From Halorientalis salina (GTDB lineage: Archaea > Halobacteriota > Halobacteria > Halobacteriales > Haloarculaceae): a stretch of DNA of 64,000 nucleotides. This document shows positions 18,096 to 26,606 of this stretch, in pieces. The notes beneath the pieces were generated by a model. That model worked only from the letters and a program-made list of their open reading frames with translations. It did not search any database and was not told the origin of the DNA. The DNA is taken from the NCBI RefSeq assembly GCF_005049285.1, contig NZ_SOSC01000014.1:16672-80671 (forward strand). Reading direction: 5' to 3'. The translations under genes and the position numbers were made by a program. Every line of letters begins with the position of its first letter. Positions within the stretch are counted from its first letter, which is position 1.

Positions 18096-18103
18096 ATAAT
18101 AAT
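18096..18103 (+). promoter_or_regulatory. TATA box of the DUF1616 gene
   Basis: An AATAATAAT run centred about 30 nt before the ATG at 18130. Leaderless start predicted. Confidence 0.6.
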
Positions 18104-18129
18104 GGCCGGCTGGTGTGGAGTGACCAGTA

Positions 18130-19140
18130 ATGTTTCCGTTCGGTCGTTGGTATTCTGATTTGACGGTCGTTGTTTGTCTTACAGCGGTGGCAGTGGTGAT
18201 GGTGATAAGCGACGTCCCAGGGTGGCTCCGAATAGGGTTCGTCGTCCCGTTGGTGACAGTGTTGCCGGGCTACGCGTTCATCGGGCTTCTCTACCCGAGA
18301 ACAGAGCGGGCGTCCCCCCGAGTGTTCGACGAGACCGAGGGCGGGCTATCCGAGTCGATCCCCACGAAAGAGGGCATCGACACCGTCGAGCGAATCGTGC
18401 TCGCTGTCCTCTCTAGCCTCATACTCGTGCCTGCTGTCGTCCTCGGGACGAACTTCACGCCCTGGGGAATCACCGTCGAGCCGATTCTCGCTGGACTCGC
18501 CGGGCTTACCGGAGTGCTCGTTCTCGGCACAGCAGTCCGGCGGCTCCGAGTCCCGTCGTCCCAGCGGTATGCCCCCAGTTTCTCGTTTCTGTCGACGCTC
18601 CTGTACACCCGAAGCACCCCCACGTTCGGCTCGACTGGGTCTAGCCCGTATCCGTTCAATATCGCACTCGTGATTGCCATCGTGCTGTTTGCCTCCAGTC
18701 TGGGGTATGCAGCAGTCAACCCACCGACTGGCGACGGATTCACCGAGCTGTATATCGAGACGGGGGACGTGACCGGCGAGACGGAATCGATGTATCCCTC
18801 TCAGTTCGCCGCCGGCGAGACACGCGCGCTCCCCGTCACGGTGGCTAACCGAGAGAACGAGGAGACGGCCTACGGGCTTGTCGTGCTCCAGCAGCGCGTC
18901 AACCGGACGGATACCGACGAACGTGTGGTCGAAACGGACCGCATCACACAACAGCGCTTTACACTCGATCAGGGCGAGAACTGGTCACAGCCGATGAGCG
19001 TGTCCCCGTCGATGAGTGGTTCCGACCTCCGCCTCGTACTCTTGCTGTATCGCGGCGACATACCCACCGATCCGTCGATCGACACCGCCTATCGCGTCCT
19101 GCGCCTGCCCATAGACGTCGATGGCGGAGGCGGGAGTTGA
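18130..19140 (+). CDS. DUF1616 membrane protein
   Basis: 336 residues. Four predicted transmembrane helices in the first half (about 10-28, 33-55, 90-108, 116-135) and a fifth near 177-197 are followed by an extracytoplasmic beta-rich domain. That domain contains GFTELYIETGDVTGE and FAAGETRALPVTVANRENEE. This is the DUF1616 pattern, common beside glycan genes in archaea. Function unknown; an accessory role at the membrane in polysaccharide assembly is inferred from context only. Six nt separate it from the next gene. Confidence 0.82.
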   Translation: MFPFGRWYSDLTVVVCLTAVAVVMVISDVPGWLRIGFVVPLVTVLPGYAFIGLLYPRTERASPRVFDETEGGLSESIPTKEGIDTVERIVLAVLSSLILVPAVVLGTNFTPWGITVEPILAGLAGLTGVLVLGTAVRRLRVPSSQRYAPSFSFLSTLLYTRSTPTFGSTGSSPYPFNIALVIAIVLFASSLGYAAVNPPTGDGFTELYIETGDVTGETESMYPSQFAAGETRALPVTVANRENEETAYGLVVLQQRVNRTDTDERVVETDRITQQRFTLDQGENWSQPMSVSPSMSGSDLRLVLLLYRGDIPTDPSIDTAYRVLRLPIDVDGGGGS

Positions 19141-19146
19141 TCGGTC

Positions 19147-19719
19147 GTGTGGCCATGGGAACACCTGGCGATCGGGTACCTGCTCTACTCGGGATACGTC
19201 CATTTCACCAACAGTGAGTCGCCGACCACAGGGCCAGCGCTACTCGTGGTCCTGGGGACTCAGTTTCCGGACCTCGTCGACAAGACGCTTGCCTGGACGT
19301 TCACGATTTTCCCGAGTGGCGTCTCGGTGGCCCATTCGGTGTTTACCGCCGCTGGGCTGTCGGCGTGTGTCGTGCTCCTCGCGCGGCGACTCGAGCACCG
19401 ACAACTCGGCATCGCGTTCGCCATTGGCTACCTTTCACATATTCCGGCCGATATGGTGTATCCAGTCTTCCTGGGGGGTCGACTCAACCTCGGAGCGTTC
19501 TTCTGGCCGCTCGTCACGGCTGCAGGGCCGGCCCGCGGTGGCTTCCTTGCGAACTTCGCCTACTATGCCGTCCGCTTTCTCGCGTTCCTCGGCACGCCAC
19601 GCGGCATTCTCTTTCTGGTGTTGGAGATCGCGTTGCTCGGGACGACGGCGGTGGTCTGGATTCTCGACGGCCACCCTGGATTCGATGTTCCGTCGCGTTT
19701 TAATTCCGAAATAACGTAA
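19147..19719 (+). CDS. YdjM/DUF457-like membrane-bound hydrolase family protein
   Basis: 190 residues from a GTG start (MWPWEHLAIGYLLYSG). It has four to five hydrophobic segments with the conserved polar residues of the family: the N-terminal WEHLAIGY, GTQFPDLVDK, VAHSVF and LSHIPADM. These His and Asp residues are thought to bind metal in DUF457/YdjM proteins. It lies 6 nt after the DUF1616 gene and is probably co-transcribed. The catalytic role is unproven. Confidence 0.78.
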   Translation: MWPWEHLAIGYLLYSGYVHFTNSESPTTGPALLVVLGTQFPDLVDKTLAWTFTIFPSGVSVAHSVFTAAGLSACVVLLARRLEHRQLGIAFAIGYLSHIPADMVYPVFLGGRLNLGAFFWPLVTAAGPARGGFLANFAYYAVRFLAFLGTPRGILFLVLEIALLGTTAVVWILDGHPGFDVPSRFNSEIT

Positions 19720-19906
19720 CTGGACGATGACGAAGGGCAGGCATATAGCCAGCGTATCGGCCCGTGAAGGTTCGAGCCGTCGGTTTCTGCGACTGCATAT
19801 CGACAACGGTCTGCGAGAGAGACTACCTGTTCATCCTGTACGTCCGAAAGCCGTCCCGGAATTTACTGGCTCAATAGGCAAAGGGTGGTCTCGAATAGAG
19901 GAGTGT

Positions 19907-20641
19907 ATGCAGGTACCGTTCACTCGTCGTCGCGTGCTGGGCATCGGCGGAACCGTCCTCGCTGGCGGGGCGTCGGGATGTCTCTCGACAGGGGACGTGG
20001 CTGGAACGGAATCGTCCACGACACGCTCTGCATCCCGTGAAACTGTCGATGAGCCACTTCCGGAACCGAGCGATGTGTCCTTCGATTCCTCGACAGGCGC
20101 AACTGTGGAGGCAACACTGTACGGGCGTGGCTCCTGTGGCGTTGTCCTCGTCCCCCAGATCAACCTCGACCGTGAGAGCTGGCATCCGCAGGCGGAGCGC
20201 CTCGCTTCAGAGGGCCTGGTCGCACTGCCAATCGACGAGGGCAGCGACCGGGTGCCAGCCGTTCTCGCTGCGGTCGAGTACCTGCGAACCGAACACAGCA
20301 TCTCCCACGTGGTACTGATGGGTGCCAGTACCGGTGGGGAGGCCGCCGTCGTCGCTGCGGCAACGAAACCGGATCGTGTCGATGGAGTAATTACACTCTC
20401 GGCTGCCGGTGGTGTCGTGCGAGCGAATCGGCTCACCGGAGCGCAACTGTTCGTCGTCAGCAGGGGAGACGAACAGGAGTTCGTCGATATGGCTTGCGAA
20501 CTCAACGACAGAGCACCGGAACCGAAGCACCTCGAAATATACGACGGTGGGGCACATGGGCAACGACTCTTCGAGAGCCCACACCGCCAGGACCTTTGGA
20601 CGAATGTACTCACAACTATTACAAATGTTTGTCAGAACTGA
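19907..20641 (+). CDS. Tat lipoprotein alpha/beta hydrolase
   Basis: 244 residues from the Met at 19907. RRRVLG (7-12) and a lipobox ending GASGC (Cys25) mark a Tat-exported lipoprotein. The body is an alpha/beta-hydrolase of dienelactone-hydrolase type: nucleophile elbow GASTGG (Ser141), FVVSRGDEQEF as the likely acid region, and GGAHGQRLFE with the catalytic His. It could deacylate the surface glycan, but the substrate is not visible. A TATA-like run near 19871 fits this start; the open frame back to 19727 is ignored. Confidence 0.8.
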   Translation: MQVPFTRRRVLGIGGTVLAGGASGCLSTGDVAGTESSTTRSASRETVDEPLPEPSDVSFDSSTGATVEATLYGRGSCGVVLVPQINLDRESWHPQAERLASEGLVALPIDEGSDRVPAVLAAVEYLRTEHSISHVVLMGASTGGEAAVVAAATKPDRVDGVITLSAAGGVVRANRLTGAQLFVVSRGDEQEFVDMACELNDRAPEPKHLEIYDGGAHGQRLFESPHRQDLWTNVLTTITNVCQN

Positions 20642-20685
20642 GTGCGGGCTCGAACAGCCACACACCGACCGGAGCCGATTTGAGC

Positions 20686-21030
20686 ATGAGTGACAGATCG
20701 ATTCGGAATCTCGGGACCATCGAAGACGTTCAGTACGACGCACGTACTGACACGTATAGCGTAACGTTGAATCCCGAGACCGCCGATAACGTCGGAGCCA
20801 CGATAGCGATGGCTGTCGCGGCTATCACCGACCAGTATCTCGAAGACCTCCCCCCGATCGCCCACGCTGTGGACCCGGATTCGCTGGACTCGGTCTTCCA
20901 GTTCGACCAGGCAGCGGCCGAGGGGAACCGAGGCTGTCTGATTTTCGAGTTCGGTTCGCGTCGGATTACACTGTATTCCGATCGATCTCTCGTCCTCGCA
21001 CCGCTCCCCAACGAGGACCCACACCGGTGA
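20686..21030 (+). CDS. HalOD1 output-domain protein
   Basis: 114 residues from the Met at 20686. The second half is a HalOD1 domain: AVAAITDQYLEDLPPIAHAV, DPDSLDSVFQFD, and FEFGSRRITLYSDRSLVL. HalOD1 is a small haloarchaea-specific domain found alone or after response-regulator receivers, and is assumed to be a signalling output. It lies 44 nt after the hydrolase gene, so it may belong to the same transcript. Confidence 0.85.
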   Translation: MSDRSIRNLGTIEDVQYDARTDTYSVTLNPETADNVGATIAMAVAAITDQYLEDLPPIAHAVDPDSLDSVFQFDQAAAEGNRGCLIFEFGSRRITLYSDRSLVLAPLPNEDPHR

Positions 21031-21403
21031 GAGTGATTCACCGGTTCCAACGCCAGTGGGCAGACACTGGCAGTGGACACGGAAGTCAGGAGACCGAGCG
21101 GACAGACGGTTTAGGAAACTGCTCAGACCAGTTAACACGACAGTAAGTGCTCCAGATCGATAGGCTCAAACCGGGCGGATAGCTGACCGGACTCCTGGTC
21201 TTGGCCGCTCAGTCTTCCAAAATCACCCACACACGGGGATATCACTAGAGACAGTCCGATAGCAATTGTATACATTTCGGTCCAGATTCCGGACGGCCAT
21301 CACCGGGACGGTGGGTTCGATTACCTACCTTATAGGAATAGGCTGGTAGCTGCTTGGTTCTGTACAGAGTCATCGTGTCTGCAGACGGCTCAAATGAAAA
21401 TAC
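21031..21403. other. spacer upstream of glmS
   Basis: No gene is visible. A TATAGGAATA run at 21331-21340 could drive the small ORF at 21404 and glmS. Confidence 0.4.
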
Positions 21404-21610
21404 ATGACTATGCAAGTACACTCATCCGACGAAACTGATTCAGCTACCGGGATGGCTCCAGTAACGGACTCCACATCCCGACCCACCGTGGGTAGCTCGT
21501 CCGTCCATCCCACCATGGGAGCGGTCGAATCACATCGGCTATCGAACGCAAGCGCTCAGACGACAGGCATCGGGCACACGCGAGAGATTCGACAGAAGGT
21601 ATCGAACTGA
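21404..21610 (+). CDS. possible small Ser/Thr-rich protein upstream of glmS
   Basis: 68 codons from an ATG at 21404 ending in a TGA that overlaps the glmS ATG by one base. The product is Ser/Thr-rich with no recognisable domain. The coupling geometry argues for translation; composition argues against a folded protein. It may be a leader peptide or a chance frame. Confidence 0.3.
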   Translation: MTMQVHSSDETDSATGMAPVTDSTSRPTVGSSSVHPTMGAVESHRLSNASAQTTGIGHTREIRQKVSN

Positions 21611-23424
21611 TGTGTGGAATCATTGCCCACCTCGCTACCGATGATGCGGTAAACGGATTGATCGAGGGCCTGGACCGACTCGAATACCGCGGATACGACT
21701 CCGCTGGTATCGCGGTCAGCGACGGGTCGGATCTCTCCGTCTACAAACGCGCAGGCGAGATCTCGGACCTAAAAAGTGACCTCTCGGCCGCGCCACTGAC
21801 GGGAAAGATCGGCATCGGCCACACTCGCTGGAGTACGCACGGCCCCCCAACGGACGAGAACGCTCATCCACACACCGGCGACAGGGAGCGCGTCGCAGTC
21901 GTCCACAATGGTGTCGTCGAGAACCATCGTCGCCTCCGCAAGCAACTTCGCGCGGACGGCCACGAGTTCACCAGTGAGACGGACACGGAAGTCATTCCGC
22001 ACCTCATCGAGGAGTATCTCGAAGCGGGAGACAGTCCGGAGATGGCCTTCCGTCGAACTGTCGACGATCTGGAAGGCGGGAACGCGGTTGCCGCCGTCTT
22101 CGAAGACGAAGCGCGTATCTTCGCTTCCCGGGATGGCTCACCACTCGTCGTGGGTATCGACGACGACGAGTACTACCTGGCGAGCGACGTGCCCGCGTTT
22201 CTCGAACACACTAGCGACGTCATCTATCTCGAAGACGGGGATGTCGTCATCGTCGAACCGGACCAGCTTCGGATCCTCGATCCCGACGGATCCTCCGTCA
22301 AGCGAAGTCACGAGACTGTCGATTGGGACCCCGAGGAGGCTGGCAAAGGGGCGTTCAACCACTATATGCTCAAGGAGATCAACGAGCAGCCCACCTCGCT
22401 CACGAACACGGTTCGTGGCCGCATCGATGCCGAGCAGGAAATCGTATTCGAGGAACTCGATACGGGTATTTTCGACGGGATCGAAGAGGTCCATTTCGTC
22501 GGGTGTGGAACGTCACATCACGCATCGCTGTACAGTGCCCGATTGATGAGCAGGGCTGGTATCTGCGCCAGAGCGTTTCGGGCCAGCGAGTACGTCGAAA
22601 CGTCGGGTCCGATCTCCGAGAAGACACTCGTAATCGCGGTCACTCAGAGCGGAGAGACGGCGGATACGCTCGCGGCGTTGCGAGAAGCAACAAATCGGGG
22701 AGCACCGACGCTCGCGGTGACGAACGTGATGGAATCGACCGCTGCACGTGAAGCCGACGAAACGGTATTTATTCGCGCCGGTCCGGAAATCGGTGTCGCA
22801 GCGACGAAGACGTTCACCTCCCAGGCGGTCACCCTGGCACTGCTTTCGCAAAAAATCGCCGGTGAACTGCCCCAGGCCACCCTTCGCGAGGACCTTCCGG
22901 AACTGCTGGAGGCACTCGCACGCATTCCGGAGGATGTCCAGCAGGTCATCGACCAGAATCAGGCGGCCGAACTCGCACGGGACCTTCTCACATACGATGC
23001 GTACTTCTTCATCGGCAGGGGGTCCAGTCTACCGGTCGCACTCGAAGGGGCACTGAAGTTCAAGGAGATCACCTACGAGCATGCCGAGGGGTTCGCCTCC
23101 GGACAGCTCAAACATGGCCCGCTGGCGCTGGTGACGCCGAACACGCCGGTCTTCTCGCTGTTCACCGGAGAGGAAATCGAGAAGACGATTACGAACGCCA
23201 AGGAGGCCCAGACACGCGGAGCCGACATTATCGGCATCGGTTCGGCAGACAGCCCCGGACAGAGCGTCTCCGACGCTTATCTCGAAATTCCGGCGACCCA
23301 TCCAGTCTGTGAGAGCCTGTTGGCGAACGTCCAGCTCCAGCTCATCTCCTACCACACCGCCGACCTGCTCGGGCGTTCGATCGACAAACCCCGCAACCTC
23401 GCCAAGAGCGTGACTGTCGGATGA
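21610..23424 (+). CDS. glmS: glutamine-fructose-6-phosphate aminotransferase
   Basis: 604 residues, full length. The glutaminase domain starts MCGIIAHLA, with the catalytic Cys after the initiator Met, and contains YRGYDSAGIAV and HTRWSTHG. Two SIS isomerase domains follow (VGCGTSHHASLYSARLM and AVTQSGETADT; then FIGRGSSLPVALEGALKFKE). The C-terminus ends LAKSVTVG, as in GlmS. It makes glucosamine-6-phosphate, the first step to UDP-GlcNAc and its derivatives, which would feed the polysaccharide genes around it. Ten nt separate it from the asparagine-synthase-like gene. Confidence 0.95.
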   Translation: MCGIIAHLATDDAVNGLIEGLDRLEYRGYDSAGIAVSDGSDLSVYKRAGEISDLKSDLSAAPLTGKIGIGHTRWSTHGPPTDENAHPHTGDRERVAVVHNGVVENHRRLRKQLRADGHEFTSETDTEVIPHLIEEYLEAGDSPEMAFRRTVDDLEGGNAVAAVFEDEARIFASRDGSPLVVGIDDDEYYLASDVPAFLEHTSDVIYLEDGDVVIVEPDQLRILDPDGSSVKRSHETVDWDPEEAGKGAFNHYMLKEINEQPTSLTNTVRGRIDAEQEIVFEELDTGIFDGIEEVHFVGCGTSHHASLYSARLMSRAGICARAFRASEYVETSGPISEKTLVIAVTQSGETADTLAALREATNRGAPTLAVTNVMESTAAREADETVFIRAGPEIGVAATKTFTSQAVTLALLSQKIAGELPQATLREDLPELLEALARIPEDVQQVIDQNQAAELARDLLTYDAYFFIGRGSSLPVALEGALKFKEITYEHAEGFASGQLKHGPLALVTPNTPVFSLFTGEEIEKTITNAKEAQTRGADIIGIGSADSPGQSVSDAYLEIPATHPVCESLLANVQLQLISYHTADLLGRSIDKPRNLAKSVTVG

Positions 23425-23434
23425 TTTCGTCGCG

Positions 23435-25165
23435 ATGACCGAAACGGAGTCGGCCCTCCACATGCACAAGGAACTGTTCGGTGTCTTCGGTGATCGGTCG
23501 GCGTTCGAGCGGGAACGGTCACCAGAGACGTTCGACCGTGTCGTCGAGGGGCCGACGATTACCGCCGGTGTTCGGAATTCGGAACTCGGCATCCCCGGCC
23601 GTACCACCGTGTTCCAGACCCCACGAGGCGTGTGTGTTCTCTGGGGAGAGGTGTATCCACGGCAGGTCGATGGGATGGGTCTCGCACAGTGGGTCCTCCA
23701 GGAGTACGCCAAACGCGGTCCCGACGTACTGAACGAACTCAACGGCTCGTACCTGGCCATTCTGGACCACGAACGTCGAGACGGGCTCATCGCAACGGAC
23801 TGCGTCAGAAGTCGTGAGTGTTACTTCTCCGATGCAACGGGGACTCGCCTGTTCGGCACCGACCCGTCCACCGTCGGGAAGACCGTTCCCGACCCGACAC
23901 TCGCTGAAGAACCGCTCCAGGAGTTACTCCACTTCGGCGTCGTGCTGGACGACCGGACAGCGATCGCGGAGCTCCAGCGGATTCCCTTCGACAGCGGACT
24001 GACGGCGGCCGAGACCAGACGGTTCGACCGGTTCGTCTACGAGCCACGCGAGTTCGATTACGCGAGCGAACTGGCCGAGCGCCTGGAGCGAGCACTCTCC
24101 CGACGGCGTGGACTTCCAGGCCGGAACGGCCTGCTCCTGAGTGGCGGGTACGATTCCCGGGTTGCCCTGGCAGGAATCCCCGACATCGAGGCCGCGTTTA
24201 CAGTCGCCAAACCAGGGAGTTCAGAGCTCGCCGCGGCCCGTCGTATCGCCTCGCAGTACGGCGCATCGCACACACAGTTGCACGTGGACGATCGCTACCT
24301 GAACACCGACGCCGAAACCGTCCGCTACGGACACGGAATCATGGAATCGCTCCATATCCACCACGCTGGATACACCGACCAGATGGACGTCGAGACGATA
24401 TTCCACGGTGGGCTCGCCGATTCGCTCCTGCGAGGCCATTTCCTTCCCATCAGTGGCATCCAGCTGTTCGACCACGAGTGTCCGCCATACAGCCTCGATA
24501 CCGACCCTGATGTCGGCACCTTCCTGACCGAGATATTCGGCTATCTCCCGGCGTCGGAGTCGCTGGCCCGGACTGGCGTCTCGACAGACGAGTCGGGAAC
24601 GGAGTTCCTTCAACGCCGTGTGGCCGAGGTATCCGCGAAGTACGACGCTCGGTTCGACCGGAAGGCCAACGAGATGGCCCTGCTCGGGATCCAGAACCAG
24701 CCGAGCCGTTCGTTCCGGTATCATCTCGGCGATAACTTCATCGAATCCTGTTTCGTCCTCGACAGGGAACTGATCGAGTGGCACCTCGCAACGCCGCCGG
24801 AACACCGGAACACGAAGACGTTCATCCGCGCAATGCGGAAACTCGACGGCGATATCCTCCGGCACCGTCCCCCTGACCGAGCAACCGACTCCTACACCCT
24901 CAATCAGATCGGGAACTTCCTCCAGCGCGTGATCCCACTGGTGTCCGGCTACGAGGGGCCCTGGCCCGACCGCAAGGAACTCTACGAGGACCGGAATCTC
25001 GACGAGGAGTTGTTTGGAGACCATCCCGCGATTCAGGAACTCCCGTGGCGGCTCAAACTCAGAATCAACGACATCAATACGTGGCTGGACGCCACCCTCG
25101 GCCAGTCGCCAGTCGATTCATCGGCACTCGTTCGGTCGAATCCAGTCCAACAGCCGACATCCTGA
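23435..25165 (+). CDS. asparagine-synthase-like amidotransferase lacking N-terminal Cys
   Basis: 576 residues. The C-terminal synthetase domain has an intact PP-loop (LLSGGYDSR, 234-242) and downstream ATP-pyrophosphatase features (FHGGLADSLLRGHF). The N-terminal half looks like a class-II glutaminase (FGVFGDRSAF, LNGSYLAILD, LFGTDPSTVG), but the protein starts MTETESALHMHKEL. The nucleophilic Cys that should be residue 2 is missing, so glutamine cleavage is unlikely. Homologues in bacterial O-antigen loci amidate sugar acids, and that role fits here. It lies 10 nt after glmS, probably in one operon. True asparagine synthesis is possible but less likely. Confidence 0.82.
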   Translation: MTETESALHMHKELFGVFGDRSAFERERSPETFDRVVEGPTITAGVRNSELGIPGRTTVFQTPRGVCVLWGEVYPRQVDGMGLAQWVLQEYAKRGPDVLNELNGSYLAILDHERRDGLIATDCVRSRECYFSDATGTRLFGTDPSTVGKTVPDPTLAEEPLQELLHFGVVLDDRTAIAELQRIPFDSGLTAAETRRFDRFVYEPREFDYASELAERLERALSRRRGLPGRNGLLLSGGYDSRVALAGIPDIEAAFTVAKPGSSELAAARRIASQYGASHTQLHVDDRYLNTDAETVRYGHGIMESLHIHHAGYTDQMDVETIFHGGLADSLLRGHFLPISGIQLFDHECPPYSLDTDPDVGTFLTEIFGYLPASESLARTGVSTDESGTEFLQRRVAEVSAKYDARFDRKANEMALLGIQNQPSRSFRYHLGDNFIESCFVLDRELIEWHLATPPEHRNTKTFIRAMRKLDGDILRHRPPDRATDSYTLNQIGNFLQRVIPLVSGYEGPWPDRKELYEDRNLDEELFGDHPAIQELPWRLKLRINDINTWLDATLGQSPVDSSALVRSNPVQQPTS

Positions 25166-25622
25166 GAGCACTCAGTTTGCGGTTCCACCCCGCAACAGGG
25201 ACTCATATTGCGGCAATTATTTTCTGGTCTTGTTGTTGAACAGTGTACAACTCGGAAAATACAGTGTTAACTCCGCTGTGTTCGGTATGATTGGGTCGGA
25301 CCCTCGCAAGAAAGCGTGCTCGCGGAGTCGAGGAGTCAGCTGGTTTGAAGCCCTCTGACTGGAGTCTGCGACTCCGCTCTCAACTCGGTTACTGCATCCA
25401 GGAACGAGTCAGATTTCCCCGACAGAGGGGACTCACCCTCCGACATTCGGGTCCCCAGTACACGGAATCCGGAGGGGGGTTTGTCGTACCTTCCTGCCGA
25501 TTTCACAGAGAGCTAAACAGCCGCTAACCGGCCGTAAAACTGCTGAGATGGTCGGGATACGGCACAATCCACAAAACGATCTAACCGGTATATCAAGGTG
25601 GTATTAATAAAATAATGTAGAA
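25166..25622. other. 457-bp spacer with a long hairpin
   Basis: No coding frame stands out. It holds the hairpin at 25322-25377 and a TATA-like GTATATCA (25588-25595) about 32 nt before the DUF7344 gene. Confidence 0.5.
25322..25377. repeat. two-stem inverted repeat
   Basis: GCGGAGTCG (25322-25330) pairs perfectly with CGACTCCGC (25369-25377). Inside it AGTCAG (about 25334-25339) pairs with CTGACT (about 25354-25359). No T-tract follows, so it is not a simple terminator. It could be an RNA structure or a decayed element end. Confidence 0.4.
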
Positions 25623-26297
25623 ATGACGGGGTCAGCAACAGACGAAATAACCGCCACTGAAGAGATAGATGCGGACACAGCAGACACCACTGACGAGGGG
25701 GAGTTATCCCGGGACGATATGTTCCACTTGCTGCAATGCCGTCGCCGCCGGCTCGTGTTGAAGTACCTTCAGGAATACACCGGTGAGAAACCAGTCGTGA
25801 TGAGCGATATCGCCGAACACATCGCCGCGCTCGAACACGACACCACCGTCAGAGCGCTGCGGTCCCAGGAACGTCAGCGTGTCTACATCGCACTCTACCA
25901 GTCACACCTGCCCAAGATGGACAAGGCGGGCATCATCAACTACAACCAGAATCGTGGCTACGTCGAACCGACTGCGCTCACAGCCGAGTTCACGCCATAC
26001 CTCACCGACGAACCGTCGGTCCTGCCAGCAGACGAAACCGAGTCCGAGACTGAGGCCGAAGTCGAGGCAGAGCCCCAGGCCGAAGTGGACGCACAACTAC
26101 TGCAGGTCGAGCGAGATTCAGCGTGGCCTCGGCGGTACATGGCCGCTGCGGGCGTGAGTGCCACCGGAGTCGCGGCGCTCGGCGTCGCCGGGTCGTCCCT
26201 GGCTCTTCCCTCCGGTATCAGCATCGCAGTCATCGCTGGTGTCCTGTTTACACTGCTTGCAGCCGTTCACTGGGTGGCAGAGTCCACGGATAACTGA
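25623..26297 (+). CDS. DUF7344 protein with C-terminal membrane anchor
   Basis: 224 residues. After an acidic leader (1-30), a DUF7344 winged-helix-like domain spans about 30-125: MFHLLQCRRRRLVLKYLQEY, RVYIALYQSHLPKMDKAGII. A Glu-rich linker (140-160) leads to two transmembrane helices (about 172-217). DUF7344 proteins are abundant in haloarchaea and are thought to be membrane-tethered DNA-binding regulators. A paralogue lies at 29642-30136, on the other side of the two sensor genes. Confidence 0.83.
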   Translation: MTGSATDEITATEEIDADTADTTDEGELSRDDMFHLLQCRRRRLVLKYLQEYTGEKPVVMSDIAEHIAALEHDTTVRALRSQERQRVYIALYQSHLPKMDKAGIINYNQNRGYVEPTALTAEFTPYLTDEPSVLPADETESETEAEVEAEPQAEVDAQLLQVERDSAWPRRYMAAAGVSATGVAALGVAGSSLALPSGISIAVIAGVLFTLLAAVHWVAESTDN

Positions 26298-26606
26298 CTT
26301 CTTCGCTCGTCGCTACTGAAGACCAAGCGTACGCACTTCTGTCACCGTTTCGCTGTGGACGAGTCTATCGAAGTGACATTGGCTCTTCCCGAACTCATCG
26401 AAACACCACTCAAATTGGCGACATTGTTAAAAATTGTCGTGCAAGATGTAACGCGCATATCTTGCAGATGGATTCGCTCAGATTTGGTGCAATCAGAATC
26501 TTCTCTCCCGATGTTCTAGCTTTGGAGAAATAACCCTCAGATCGGTATAATTGAAGCTATTAGCGGAGGAATAATGGCGATTTCCCAAACCGGTGACCGG
26601 TCCGGT
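26298..26606. other. convergent spacer between DUF7344 and transducer genes
   Basis: No gene is visible. It carries the inverted repeat TGCAAGAT (26440-26447) / ATCTTGCA (26459-26466) with an 11-nt loop, which might end transcription or bind a protein. Confidence 0.4.
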
